Notes: a model not told the origin generated them from the letters alone. Numbered from the stretch's first letter, positions 43,941 through 53,722 are shown. The stretch is DNA of 64,000 nucleotides from Defluviitaleaceae bacterium (GCA_009785615.1 WQVX01000002.1:1-64000); one strand, 5' to 3'. Made by a program: numbers and translations.

Positions 43941-44716
43941 ATCATTTTGTTAAAATAAGTAAAATTTTGACCCTCGCCATTGTGTTTATGATAACTTTGG
44001 TAGGAACAGATGTTACCACTTATGCTGTTGATTTATCGCTACCTCAAATAGATGTATCTATAGGTGCTACTGATGATCCCCTTACGCTTGCGCCTACTTT
44101 GCAGTTGTTTTTTTTAATCAGTGTCATAACTTTAGCTCCTACATTATTACTGATGTTAACTGGCTTTACGCGAATAATTGTGGTGTTGCACTTTTTACGT
44201 AGTGCTATGGGCACTCAACAGATGCCACCTAACCAAGTCTTGATTGGTCTTGCATTGTTTTTGACATTGTTTTTAATGAACCCTATTTTAACAGAAATTA
44301 ATGAAAATGCATTGATTCCTTATACTAGTGGACAAATAACTCAGCAAGAGGCTATAGAACGTGGTTTTGAGCCTCTGCAACGTTTTATGTTGGATCAAGT
44401 AACTACAACAGATTTAGCATTATTTGTCCAGCTGGCTGGTGGTGAAACATTTGAGACAGAAGAGGATGTGCCAGCACGGATTTTAATACCAGCCTTTATT
44501 CTTGGGGAATTAACGCAAGGCTTTATAATAGGCTTTATTCTGTATCTGCCATTTATTGTGATTGATATGATAGTAGCATCAGTATTGATGGCTATGGGGA
44601 TGATGATGTTGCCTCCAGCTATGATTTCACTGCCTTTTAAGATATTATTATTTATTTTAGGTGGTGGATGGACTCATGTGTTGAATTATGTAATGATGAC
44701 TTTTAGGGTAACATAG
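43937..44716 (+). CDS. fliP: Flagellar export-gate protein FliP
   Basis: 259 residues: a signal-like N-terminal helix (ILTLAIVFMITLVGTDVTTYA), then four membrane segments with the FliP signatures (LTGFTRIIVVLHFLRSAMGTQQMPPNQVLIGLALFLT and IDMIVASVLMAMGMMMLPPAMISLPFKILLF). It overlaps fliO by 4 nt. A conserved-looking hairpin follows the stop. Confidence 0.97.
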   Translation: MNHFVKISKILTLAIVFMITLVGTDVTTYAVDLSLPQIDVSIGATDDPLTLAPTLQLFFLISVITLAPTLLLMLTGFTRIIVVLHFLRSAMGTQQMPPNQVLIGLALFLTLFLMNPILTEINENALIPYTSGQITQQEAIERGFEPLQRFMLDQVTTTDLALFVQLAGGETFETEEDVPARILIPAFILGELTQGFIIGFILYLPFIVIDMIVASVLMAMGMMMLPPAMISLPFKILLFILGGGWTHVLNYVMMTFRVT

Positions 44717-44756
44717 CTATAGCAGTTTGATTTTCAAATATGTCAAATTGCTATAG
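44717..44756 (+). other. Hairpin between fliP and fliQ
   Basis: A 14-pair stem with one wobble (CTATAGCAGTTTGA/TCAAATTGCTATAG, 12-nt loop) lies in the fliP-fliQ gap without a T-run. Its arms resemble the AATTGCTATA end of the dispersed repeat found elsewhere in the window. It probably shapes the polycistronic mRNA. Confidence 0.55.
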
Positions 44757-44773
44757 CATGAAAGGGGAAGAGC

Positions 44774-45049
44774 ATGACACAAGATAGAGTTATAGATATT
44801 GTGGGTAATGGTTTGTTTACAGTTCTGCTTTCAGCTGCTCCGCCTTTATTGATGGGCTTAGCGGTAGGCTTAACAGTAAGTATATTTCAAACAGTTACTT
44901 CTATCCAAGAACAAACCTTGGCTTTTGTGCCTAAGATTGTTGCTGTGCTTGTTTCATTGATAATTTTTGGACCTTTTATATTATCAAATATAACAGGTTT
45001 TTTTAACAATTTGGTAACTAATCTACCAAATTTGGTTGTTCCTTATTAA
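44774..45049 (+). CDS. fliQ: Flagellar export-gate protein FliQ
   Basis: 91 residues, two membrane helices with the usual motif (LLMGLAVGLTVSIFQTVTSIQEQTLAFVPKI). Four copies wrap the FliP-FliR core of the export gate. AAAGGGGAAG precedes the start. Full length. Confidence 0.96.
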   Translation: MTQDRVIDIVGNGLFTVLLSAAPPLLMGLAVGLTVSIFQTVTSIQEQTLAFVPKIVAVLVSLIIFGPFILSNITGFFNNLVTNLPNLVVPY

Positions 45050-45091
45050 AAACCTGTTTTTAATATCCATTTTGGGAGGAGCAGGATTATA

Positions 45092-45901
45092 ATGGGCACG
45101 GCTGGATTTGACATTTTAGTACAGTTTTACTCACAGATAGATGTGTTGTTGCTCGTCTTTGTTAGGGTTATGGCTTTTTTTCTAGTTATACCTATTATAT
45201 CCAGTCAAAATCTATGGATGTTAGGTAGGCTTTTTTTAGCATTTGTTATATCTATAGCTCTGTTTCTATCAGGTCGTGTTACAACAGTTTACTATATGGA
45301 TTCTGTTTTGGGGTATATCTATTTAATTTTAGTTGAATTTTTGGTAGGAATGTTTATAGGTTATGTAGCTTTTGCAGTGTTTAACTTAATATTTTTTGCT
45401 GGGCAATTAATAGATTTTCAAATTGGTCTTGCGATGGTTAATGTTCTGGATCCTATGACTCAGATACAGGTGCCTATTGTAGGTAATTTGTATTATTTTT
45501 CGTTAATGGCTATGCTTGTGGTAACAGGTGGGCTTCATGTTTTGTTTGGCACATTCTTTTATAGTTATGAAATAGTCCCTATTGGTACTGGTGTAGTAGT
45601 GGGTAATGCAGGTTTAGCTTATTATGTGGTGCATTTGATGGTAGAGTCCACGATACTTGGAGTAAGAATAGCTATGCCTCTTGTTGGTACTATGATGGTG
45701 ATTAATGCTGCTCTTGGTATTATGGTAAAGACAGTTCCACAAATGAATGTTTTTGTTGTAGGGCTTCCTATGAAACTACTTGTTGGGTTGTTCCTGTTGC
45801 TTGCAGTAATGACTCCATCGTTAGAAAGTATATTTAGGCATGTTTTTCATATGGCTGAATATGCTATGGCTGAAGTGATATATGGATTGAGGCCACAGTG
45901 A
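45092..45901 (+). CDS. fliR: Flagellar export-gate protein FliR
   Basis: 269 residues, about six hydrophobic helices. Conserved segments include VRVMAFFLVIPII near the N-terminus, AGQLIDFQIGLAMVNVLDPMTQ in the middle and MNVFVVGLPMKLLVGL. FliR completes the FliPQR core. GGGAGGA precedes the start. The stop overlaps flhB (TGATG). Confidence 0.96.
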   Translation: MGTAGFDILVQFYSQIDVLLLVFVRVMAFFLVIPIISSQNLWMLGRLFLAFVISIALFLSGRVTTVYYMDSVLGYIYLILVEFLVGMFIGYVAFAVFNLIFFAGQLIDFQIGLAMVNVLDPMTQIQVPIVGNLYYFSLMAMLVVTGGLHVLFGTFFYSYEIVPIGTGVVVGNAGLAYYVVHLMVESTILGVRIAMPLVGTMMVINAALGIMVKTVPQMNVFVVGLPMKLLVGLFLLLAVMTPSLESIFRHVFHMAEYAMAEVIYGLRPQ

Positions 45902-47052
45902 TGAATATAATTAAATTTGTTTATAAGTCTCAGTACACACTTATGGTTCCTATTGATTTATATTTCTTTAATGAAGGTGGAGGTGGGCAGGACAAGGAAT
46001 CAAAGACAGAGCAACCTACTCCGCGTAAAATAAAAAAAGCTCGAGAAGAGGGGCAAGTTGCTAAGAGTCAAGAAATAAGTACTGCTATATCTTTGCTCGC
46101 AATGTTTTTTGCTTTTAGGTTATTTGCAGGATGGATTTATGGTAATACAATAGCTTTAATGCGATTTGATTGGGAATTAATTCCGTTTTCTTATGATGTT
46201 ATGCATACGCCGCACATTGCTAGATATCTCGCTTTTTTATTTCAACAGGTACTATTTATTACATTACCACTTTTGGCAATATCATTTATGGTTGCGCTTG
46301 TGACTAATCTAATACAAGTAGGATGGCTACCTACATCGAAACCTCTTAAACCTAAATTTTCTAAACTTAATCCTCTATCAGGTTTTAAGAGAATGTTTTC
46401 TATGCAATCTTTGGTTAATTTGGTTAAATCTTTGGCTAAGTTAATTGTTGTAGGTTTAGTAGTTTTTAATGTGATGAGTGCTCATTTAAACTTTATACCC
46501 TCTATGCTTGAGATGAGTTTGTTTAGTTCGCTTGTGTTTATTGGTAATATGGTCATAGATATGGCGTTGGCTGTAGGAGCGTTGTTTATTATAGTTGCAG
46601 CCCTGGATTATACTTATACTAGGTACTCTCATATAAAAAAATTAAGAATGACTAAACAAGAGGTGAAAGATGAGTATAAGCAAACAGAAGGTGATCCTTT
46701 GATAAAAGGAAAAATACGTCAAAAAATGAGAGAAGTCTCTATGAGGCGTATGATGCAAAATGTACCAGAAGCTGATGTTGTTATCACTAACCCTACTCAT
46801 TATGCGGTAGCTCTAAGATATAATAATGCGATAGATAAAGCTCCCATAGTAGTGGCTAAAGGTGTGGATTTTATGGCCAAACGTATAAAAGAAAAGGCAA
46901 AGGAAAATCATGTGACGGTGGTGCAGAACCCGCCTCTTGCCCGGACTCTTTATGCAAACGTAGAGATAGGTGATGAGATTCCATATGAACTTTGGGAGTC
47001 TGTAGTGGAAATATTAGCCTATGTATTTAAACTGAAAAATCGTGTGAGTTAA
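45901..47052 (+). CDS. flhB: Flagellar export switch protein FlhB
   Basis: 383 residues. After an N-terminal extension of about 25 residues it shows the family start (KTEQPTPRKIKKAREEGQVAKSQEI), four membrane helices and the cytoplasmic domain with the autocleavage motif NPTH (VVITNPTHYAVALRY). FlhB switches export specificity from hook to filament after FliK signals completion. The start overlaps the fliR stop by one base. Confidence 0.96.
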   Translation: MNIIKFVYKSQYTLMVPIDLYFFNEGGGGQDKESKTEQPTPRKIKKAREEGQVAKSQEISTAISLLAMFFAFRLFAGWIYGNTIALMRFDWELIPFSYDVMHTPHIARYLAFLFQQVLFITLPLLAISFMVALVTNLIQVGWLPTSKPLKPKFSKLNPLSGFKRMFSMQSLVNLVKSLAKLIVVGLVVFNVMSAHLNFIPSMLEMSLFSSLVFIGNMVIDMALAVGALFIIVAALDYTYTRYSHIKKLRMTKQEVKDEYKQTEGDPLIKGKIRQKMREVSMRRMMQNVPEADVVITNPTHYAVALRYNNAIDKAPIVVAKGVDFMAKRIKEKAKENHVTVVQNPPLARTLYANVEIGDEIPYELWESVVEILAYVFKLKNRVS

Positions 47053-47193
47053 TCTATAGAATTATTTTGAGGATTGCGGTATAGATAGATCCATAATAAA
47101 TGGGGCTGGAAAGATAGTCCTAACATAAAAGAATTAACTGATGTAATATTGATGGGACAATGATCATATTCCAAAAAGTGGGGAGCACAGTAA

Positions 47194-49224
47194 ATGAGAT
47201 TGAAAGAATCCTTATTAGGCATTGGAATGGTAGTGATAGTAATCTTTGTTGTTATTCCGTTGCCTCTTTTGATTATTGATATATTGTTGATGGTTAATAT
47301 TGGTTTGGGAATACTTATTTTGCTGAATGCTCTGTATGCCAGAGAAGCATTGAGTATGTCTATGTTTCCTACAGTTTTGTTGATTACGACTATTTTTCGT
47401 TTAGCACTCAATATTTCAACCACGCGTTCTATACTGACGAGAGGAGAAGCAGGTCAGGTTATTGAGGTCTTTGGTCAATTTGTGGCTGGTGGTGATATGA
47501 TTGTAGGTATATTGATTTTTATTATCATTGTGTTGGTTAATTTTTTGGTTATTACTAAAGGTGCTACGCGTATTGCGGAGGTTACAGCTAGGTTTACATT
47601 AGATGCCATGCCTGGCAAACAAATGGCTATTGATGCAGACTTGAATTCTGGACTAATAGATGAACAAGAAGCAAAGGATCGCCGTAAAAAAATACAAGAT
47701 GAGTCCAATTTTTATGGTGCTATGGATGGTGCTGCTAAATTTGTACAAAACGATGCTATTGCAGGTATAGTGATTATACTTATTACTATAGTTGGTGGAA
47801 TTGTTATGGGTGTTGTACGAATGGGGCTACCTATTGGTCAAGCCGCAGAGGTTTATACTTTGCTAGTTATTGGTGATGGACTCACTAATGCTATTCCGGC
47901 ACTTTTGATTTCTACTTCTGCTGGTATGTTGGTAACAAAGGCGACAGTAGAATCCGAAATTTCTAGTACACTTGGTAAACAAATATTTAGTCAACCAATG
48001 ATCTTGGGGATAGCTGGTGGAGTGTTGGCTGTTATGGGTATTTTTACTCCTTTGCCACATCTCATTTTTGTTCCGGCAGGTTTGGCTTTAGCGGGTTTTG
48101 CTTTTTTCTTGCGAAACAGAGAAAGTATAGTAGCCATAGAGACAGAAATTACTACTGACGATATAGAGGCAGAGGAGATCCGCAGGCCAGAAAATGTAGT
48201 GTCGTTGCTTAATGTGGATCCAATTCTGTTATTATTTGGTTATGGTTTGATTCCTTTGGTAGATTCTAGTCAAGGTGGAGATCTTTTGGAACGTGTAGTG
48301 ATGATTCGGCGTCAGATTGCTGTGGAATTGGGTGCTATAGTTCCTATAATTCGTCTTAAAGATGATATTAAACTTGCGCCTAACCAATATTCTATTTTGA
48401 TTAAAGGTGTTGAAGTGGCTGGTGGTGAAATATTATTTGACCATTACATGGCAATGAATTCTGGTTATGTAGAAGAAGAAATAGATGGGATTGAGACAGT
48501 AGAACCATATATGGGTTTACCTGCTTTGTGGATATCTGAAAATCAACGTGAAAAGGCAGAGGCTTTAGGTTATACTGTTGTAGATCCTCCTGCAATAATT
48601 GCTACACATTTGACAGAGGTTGTCCGGGGGCATCTTCATGAACTTTTGTCTCGTCAAGATGTTCAAAATCTTATCAACAATGTAAAGGAAACTCATTCTA
48701 TTCTTGTAGAAGAATTGGTTCCTAAGATGATGACAGTTGGAGAAATACAGAAAATATTGGGGAAACTGCTTCGAGAGGGTATTTCTATTCGAGATTTGGT
48801 GACAATATTGGAGACGTTGGCTGATTATGCACCTGTAACTCGAGATTTGGATATGTTAACAGAATACGTACGCCAAAATCTTAGGCGAGCTATTTCTAAG
48901 CGTTTCTTTAATACAGGTATTAACACAGTTATTACACTAGATCCTGCTTTAGAGCAAATGCTTACAAGTAATATACAAAAAACTGAGGTTGGCAGTTTTA
49001 TTAATATTGATCAGCAATTAAGTCACCGTATATTTGAAAGCCTTAAAGCAGAGGTTAGCAAGTTGACCTCTATGGGTGTTATGCCCATTATTCTAACTTC
49101 GCCTTTTGTGCGTATGTACTTCAAACAATTGGTAGAAGAAATTGCCCCGGATTTAGTTGTACTTAGTTATGGGGAAATTGATCAGAGTACAGAGGTGCAG
49201 TCAATTGGAATGGTGAGTGTTTAA
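47194..49224 (+). CDS. flhA: Flagellar export protein FlhA
   Basis: 676 residues: about eight membrane helices in the first 310 residues with the conserved FHIPEP-type cytoplasmic loop (RIAEVTARFTLDAMPGKQMAIDADLNSGLIDEQEAK) and a large C-terminal domain that docks chaperone-substrate complexes (VDPPAIIATHLTEVVRGHLHELL, ISIRDLVTILETLADYA). The stop overlaps flhF (TTTAATG). A 141-bp gap precedes it with no distinct promoter. Confidence 0.97.
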   Translation: MRLKESLLGIGMVVIVIFVVIPLPLLIIDILLMVNIGLGILILLNALYAREALSMSMFPTVLLITTIFRLALNISTTRSILTRGEAGQVIEVFGQFVAGGDMIVGILIFIIIVLVNFLVITKGATRIAEVTARFTLDAMPGKQMAIDADLNSGLIDEQEAKDRRKKIQDESNFYGAMDGAAKFVQNDAIAGIVIILITIVGGIVMGVVRMGLPIGQAAEVYTLLVIGDGLTNAIPALLISTSAGMLVTKATVESEISSTLGKQIFSQPMILGIAGGVLAVMGIFTPLPHLIFVPAGLALAGFAFFLRNRESIVAIETEITTDDIEAEEIRRPENVVSLLNVDPILLLFGYGLIPLVDSSQGGDLLERVVMIRRQIAVELGAIVPIIRLKDDIKLAPNQYSILIKGVEVAGGEILFDHYMAMNSGYVEEEIDGIETVEPYMGLPALWISENQREKAEALGYTVVDPPAIIATHLTEVVRGHLHELLSRQDVQNLINNVKETHSILVEELVPKMMTVGEIQKILGKLLREGISIRDLVTILETLADYAPVTRDLDMLTEYVRQNLRRAISKRFFNTGINTVITLDPALEQMLTSNIQKTEVGSFINIDQQLSHRIFESLKAEVSKLTSMGVMPIILTSPFVRMYFKQLVEEIAPDLVVLSYGEIDQSTEVQSIGMVSV

Positions 49225-50621
49225 TGAAAACCAAAAAATTTGAAGGTAAGACTGATCAAGAGGCTTTAGAAAAAGTTCGGGATGAACTAGGTCTTTCAGC
49301 CATAGTTCTTAGTATAAAGAAGAAATCCGGCAAAGGTATAGGAGGTTTGTTTAAAAAGCCTATAGTAGTGGTAACAGCTGCTTACGATGAAAATGAGGCA
49401 AAAAAAGATAAAGTACTTGCTATTGCTATGGAAGCTGCTCAGGCTGCCAAGCAAAATGGATTAGACTTACCAAACACATTAAAAGAATCTTTTAATAGTG
49501 GTTATTTCGATGAATCCTTGAAAGATTCGTTGCAAAACGATTCACTCCCTCCGTTGTTTGTGCCTGGAGTTCACATCCCAAGTTTTCAATATCAAGAAAA
49601 TGCAATTACTCAAAGCATCACACAAGAAGATCCCAAAAAGGATATACAGATAACTAACCAGCAACAAACAATTAGAGAATTAGAAGATAAAATTCAGGCT
49701 ACAGAAGAAATTATAGCTAGTATGGTTAACCAACTTACAATTGCTGAACGATTATCTCAAGGGTATGGACTACAAAAATATGAAAATAGTATGATTCAGA
49801 TGTTTTATGATTCTTTAGTAGCCAAGGGTGTTTCTTCAGAAATTGCAGAAAAAGTACTTGAAGATGCTAATGCACTTGAAGTTGGTGAGGAAGAGCAATA
49901 TATTAATTTAGTTGTAAAAATAGTATATAATAAAATCATGGAAATACTTGGTGAACCTCGTGTATTGCTAGGACAAGAGCTTGATAAAACAAATAATTCT
50001 GGAAATGAGCCTCAAATAGTGGTATTTATGGGACCTACCGGTGTTGGAAAAACGACTACTATTGCCAAATTGTCTTCTGTTTTAGTCTTGGATTATCAGA
50101 AGAAGGTGGGACTTATTACTTCAGATACCTATCGAATAGCAGCAGTAGAGCAGCTTAGGACTTATGCAGAAATCTTGGGACTTGATTTACAAGTTATATA
50201 TAACAGTCAAGAGATGGAGCCTTGCATAGAACGTATACAAGATTGTTATGATGTGATTTTAATGGATACAGCTGGTCGTAGTCATCAAAATACAGAAAAC
50301 ATTTTGGAATTGAGCAGCATGTTGAATTATATCCCAAGCAGTGAAAAGTTTTTAGTGCTAAGTGTGACAACAAGGCAGGAAGATTTACTTAGTATTATTA
50401 AAATATATGAAACTGTTGCAGATTTTGATTTGATATTTACAAAATTAGATGAAACGGGATCTCTTGGGATTCTATTGAATATTTGTTATTTGACAGGAAG
50501 AAAGGTGTCTTATGTGTCATTTGGTCAAAATGTGCCGGAAGATATAGAAAAAATACAACCAGATAAAATTGCAAAGGCACTTATGGGCACTTTTAATAGT
50601 GTTGCCTGGGGGGAGGCTTGA
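49224..50621 (+). CDS. flhF: Flagellar SRP-type GTPase FlhF
   Basis: 465 residues: an N-terminal basic region (MKTKKFEGKTDQEALEKVRDELG), a helical linker at about 100-215, and an SRP-type NG GTPase domain with G1 GPTGVGKTTT (about 271-280), DTAGRS and TKLDETG. FlhF helps to place the flagellum at the cell pole or to control flagellar number, together with FlhG that follows. Confidence 0.95.
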   Translation: MKTKKFEGKTDQEALEKVRDELGLSAIVLSIKKKSGKGIGGLFKKPIVVVTAAYDENEAKKDKVLAIAMEAAQAAKQNGLDLPNTLKESFNSGYFDESLKDSLQNDSLPPLFVPGVHIPSFQYQENAITQSITQEDPKKDIQITNQQQTIRELEDKIQATEEIIASMVNQLTIAERLSQGYGLQKYENSMIQMFYDSLVAKGVSSEIAEKVLEDANALEVGEEEQYINLVVKIVYNKIMEILGEPRVLLGQELDKTNNSGNEPQIVVFMGPTGVGKTTTIAKLSSVLVLDYQKKVGLITSDTYRIAAVEQLRTYAEILGLDLQVIYNSQEMEPCIERIQDCYDVILMDTAGRSHQNTENILELSSMLNYIPSSEKFLVLSVTTRQEDLLSIIKIYETVADFDLIFTKLDETGSLGILLNICYLTGRKVSYVSFGQNVPEDIEKIQPDKIAKALMGTFNSVAWGEA

Positions 50622-50624
50622 TTG

Positions 50625-51494
50625 ATGGATCAGGCCGAAAAATTACGAAATTTAGTGGCTAAACATGAAATTATTAGACCGGGATTAAGTACTACTATGC
50701 GGGTTATCGCAATTACCAGTGGAAAAGGTGGCGTAGGTAAGACTAATCTGGCTATTAATTTGGGAATATATTTGACTCGAGCTAATAAACGTGTAGTTGT
50801 AGTAGATGCCGATTTTGGTTTAGCTAACGTAGAAGTACTGTTAGGTGTAAGTCCCCGATATTCTTTTAAAGATGTGTTAACCAGTGAAGTGAGTATTGTG
50901 GATGCTCTTACAACTGGGCCTGAAGGAGTACGTTTCTTGTCAGGCGGTTCAGGTTTAACACAATTAGCAGATATAACAGATTCTCAAATGGCAATTTTAA
51001 TCGCGGGTTTTACTCAACTGGATTCTTTAGCAGATATTTTAATAATTGATACTGGTGCAGGTATGTCAAAGAATGTAACTAATTTTTTGAAGGCAGCTCA
51101 CGAAACTATTGTTGTTACTACAAGCGATCCGACTTCAGTTACAGATGCTTATGCAATTATAAAAATTATGACAGAAAATAGTACCAATTTGCCACGATTT
51201 AGAATAGTTGTAAATAGAGTGGAAACTCAAAAAGAAGGGACTGAAGTGTTTTCGAGATTATATCGGGTTTGTAACAGATTTTTGGATGTGAAGCCTGTTA
51301 ATTTGGGTATTATACCATATGATAAATACTTGATTAGAGCAGTAAAATCTCAAGAGCCAGTGTCATTAATGTATCCATATTCAGAAAGTAGCCGTAGCAT
51401 AGAGATAATAAGCAGACGTTTGTTACATGAGACAGGAGTTGAAAGTACTGGTATTAAGCAATTTATAGAGCGTTTGATAGGCATAAAAAAATAG
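50625..51494 (+). CDS. flhG: MinD-like ATPase FlhG (YlxH)
   Basis: 289 residues from the ATG 10 nt after GGGGGAGG. The deviant Walker A is SGKGGVGKTN, followed by VDADFGLANVEVLLG and IIDTGAGMS, then the C-terminal helices of the MinD/ParA family. FlhG stimulates FlhF GTPase activity and limits flagellar number. It starts 4 nt after the flhF stop. Confidence 0.95.
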   Translation: MDQAEKLRNLVAKHEIIRPGLSTTMRVIAITSGKGGVGKTNLAINLGIYLTRANKRVVVVDADFGLANVEVLLGVSPRYSFKDVLTSEVSIVDALTTGPEGVRFLSGGSGLTQLADITDSQMAILIAGFTQLDSLADILIIDTGAGMSKNVTNFLKAAHETIVVTTSDPTSVTDAYAIIKIMTENSTNLPRFRIVVNRVETQKEGTEVFSRLYRVCNRFLDVKPVNLGIIPYDKYLIRAVKSQEPVSLMYPYSESSRSIEIISRRLLHETGVESTGIKQFIERLIGIKK

Positions 51495-51537
51495 ATCCAT
51501 TATTAAAGTAATAAAAAATCTATATTGAAATAGGGTG

Positions 51538-52197
51538 ATGATATTGATTAAAAACATAAAAACTGGAAACCGTGTTGAGATTGGATTTAAAACTGATGAT
51601 GGTAATCGTAGGAGTTTGGTGACAGTAGTTGAAGCTGTTTTAAGTGATAAAATAGTTTTAGTAATGATGCCTATGGCGGGGGGGGCAATGGTTAAGTTGC
51701 CTTTAAAAAGTGGTTTTGAAGCCAGGTTTTATTCTGGGGGGAGTGTTATTGTATATGATGTAGCAATTTTAGAGCATCCTGTTATAGATGGGTTGTTTTT
51801 GACCAAGCTACAATTGAATTCTACTGGAGAAAAGATACAGTTGCGAGATTTTTTCAGAGTTAATAGCTCTATTGACTTTAATTTTACTCTTGTTAGAAAT
51901 TTGTTACAAGAAGAAGATCTTACTGTTCGGAATAAAGCAATGACTAAAGACCTTAGTGGAGGTGGCATGAGTTTTGTTACAGACTTGCCCATGGAAGATG
52001 GTACAGAAATTTATGCTAACTTTGTTTTAGAAGGTGAATACATAGTGGTACTGGGGCGAGTAAAAGGGATGACGCCCACAGATGGTGCCTTATATAAATA
52101 TCTATATCGTTGCCAATTTTTGGGAATGTCAGACATGGAACAAGAAAAGATTTTGAAATTTATTAATAATCAGCAATATAGGACAGCGCAAAAGTAG
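51538..52197 (+). CDS. PilZ-domain c-di-GMP-binding flagellar brake protein
   Basis: 219 residues with an N-terminal YcgR-type domain (about 1-95) and a PilZ domain carrying the ligand motifs RDFFR (RxxxR) and DLSGGG (D/NxSxxG). Binding of c-di-GMP would allow it to slow the motor, as with YcgR/MotI proteins. Start could be the ATG at 51538 or the TTG at 51544, which is better spaced from AGGGTG. Confidence 0.88.
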   Translation: MILIKNIKTGNRVEIGFKTDDGNRRSLVTVVEAVLSDKIVLVMMPMAGGAMVKLPLKSGFEARFYSGGSVIVYDVAILEHPVIDGLFLTKLQLNSTGEKIQLRDFFRVNSSIDFNFTLVRNLLQEEDLTVRNKAMTKDLSGGGMSFVTDLPMEDGTEIYANFVLEGEYIVVLGRVKGMTPTDGALYKYLYRCQFLGMSDMEQEKILKFINNQQYRTAQK

Positions 52198-52243
52198 TTA
52201 ATGTAGATTGGAATTACGTAAAACATGAAATTGGAGGAAGATT

Positions 52244-52876
52244 ATGTCGCTGTTTAGCAATCTAGGTGAGATGCATTTAGATGTATTAAAAGAGATAGGT
52301 AGTATAGGTACTGGAAATGCTGTTACTGCTATTTCAGGGCTACTTAATAAAAAAGTACAAATGGATATGCCTACAGTCAATTTAGTTGAATTTGGCAATT
52401 TAGCAGACTTTGTAGGAGGACCAGAGAATATATTAGTGGGTATATTAGTGGGTATTTCTAGTGACATTAACGGTATGATGATGTTTTTGATGGATATAGA
52501 AACGGCCAAACGTTTAGTAGATTCTGTATTAAATGGAATGGGGCAGGATAAAAATACTAAACTTGATGGAATTTTTAACGAAATGGAGTTTTCTGTAATA
52601 GAAGAAATTGGTAACATTATGGCCGGCTCTTATTTAGGATCTCTATCGGGTCTTACTAATTTACGTATAAGGCAATCTGTGCCCATGGCAGCAATAGATA
52701 TGGCTAATGCCCTACTTTCTGTACCTGCTATAGAATTTGGCAAAATGGCGGATCATGTTTTATACATCAATTCATCATTTTCTGTAGAGCAGGTGGATGT
52801 TTCGGGATATTTTATTTTAGTACCAGATGAAGAGTCTTTTGTTAAAGTTATGAGATCTCTAGGAGTAGGAATATAA
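52244..52876 (+). CDS. cheC: CheY-P phosphatase CheC
   Basis: 210 residues, the two-site CheC fold. The first site reads KEIGSIGTGNA, where the catalytic Asn of the ExxN motif is Ser; the second, EEIGNIMAGS, is intact. CheC dephosphorylates CheY-P and binds CheD. AGGAGG-like sequence (TTGGAGGAAG) precedes the start; the stop overlaps cheD by one base. Confidence 0.94.
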   Translation: MSLFSNLGEMHLDVLKEIGSIGTGNAVTAISGLLNKKVQMDMPTVNLVEFGNLADFVGGPENILVGILVGISSDINGMMMFLMDIETAKRLVDSVLNGMGQDKNTKLDGIFNEMEFSVIEEIGNIMAGSYLGSLSGLTNLRIRQSVPMAAIDMANALLSVPAIEFGKMADHVLYINSSFSVEQVDVSGYFILVPDEESFVKVMRSLGVGI

Positions 52877-53358
52877 TGTCAAAAATAATCGTGGGTATGG
52901 CGGATTTGAATGTCACTCGCGCTCCTGGCATGTTAACGACATTGGGCTTGGGTTCTTGTGTAGGTATTGCACTATATGACCCACATACAAAGATAGCCGG
53001 CCTTGCACATATTATGTTGCCAGACTCTACAAAAATAGAAAACAATTCAAATCCAGCTAAATTTGCAGATACAGCTATGGCTAAATTAATTCAAGAAATG
53101 ACTAAAATGGGTGCTAATAAAGGACATATTCGAGCAAAGATAGCTGGGGGAGCTCAGATGTTTGCTCTTAATGCTAAAAATGATGAAATGCGTATTGGTG
53201 ATAGAAATGTAGAGGCAACTTTACGCTTGCTGAAACAATATACTATACCCCTTATAGCTTATGAGGTTGGTGCAAATTTTGGGCGTACTGTTGAATTATA
53301 TGCAGAAGATGGTAGGTTTTTAATCAAAACTATTGGCCACGGCAATAGGATACTGTAA
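52876..53358 (+). CDS. cheD: Receptor deamidase CheD
   Basis: 160 residues. The catalytic Cys and His are in LGLGSCVGIALYD and GLAHIMLPDS, and the CheD tail IAGGAQMF...GRNVEAT-type (here IGDRNVEATL) is present. CheD deamidates receptor glutamines and stimulates CheC, linking adaptation to CheY-P. It is co-translated with cheC. Confidence 0.95.
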   Translation: MSKIIVGMADLNVTRAPGMLTTLGLGSCVGIALYDPHTKIAGLAHIMLPDSTKIENNSNPAKFADTAMAKLIQEMTKMGANKGHIRAKIAGGAQMFALNAKNDEMRIGDRNVEATLRLLKQYTIPLIAYEVGANFGRTVELYAEDGRFLIKTIGHGNRIL

Positions 53359-53395
53359 GGGAAATCTCTTTATTAATTTAAGATGGAGTGTGAAT

Positions 53396-53722
53396 ATGAA
53401 AGTGAAGCCATTAGAAAAACTACCTGTGTATTTATGTACTATAGCGGCGATAATAGTTTTGTTAGCATGTATTGCTGTAGGAGCGCAATTGTTTACGATG
53501 GCAATGACAGTTTCTGTAACTATTGTTGTATTCTTTATAGTGGGAATTGTTGTGCGAATATTTTTGATTCCATTAGTGCAATTTCCGGAGAATGAAGAAC
53601 CACTTGTGGATGATGAGAGATTTTTTGCTGTAGAAATTGAAGGAACAAGTGAAATTGACAATGATTTTGATGAATCAACAGAAGAAAATGAACCAGTTGA
53701 AGATGCTTTTTTAGATAGTTAA
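53396..53722 (+). CDS. Small membrane protein of the fla/che operon
   Basis: 108 residues from the ATG after TGGAG; an upstream in-frame ATG overlaps cheD. Two hydrophobic helices lie at about 10-32 and 37-62, followed by a cytoplasmic or external tail that is very acidic (ENEEPLVDDERF..., DNDFDESTEENEPVEDAF). I do not recognise the family. Its conserved-looking position between cheD and the sigma factor suggests a flagellum-related accessory role. Confidence 0.7.
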   Translation: MKVKPLEKLPVYLCTIAAIIVLLACIAVGAQLFTMAMTVSVTIVVFFIVGIVVRIFLIPLVQFPENEEPLVDDERFFAVEIEGTSEIDNDFDESTEENEPVEDAFLDS

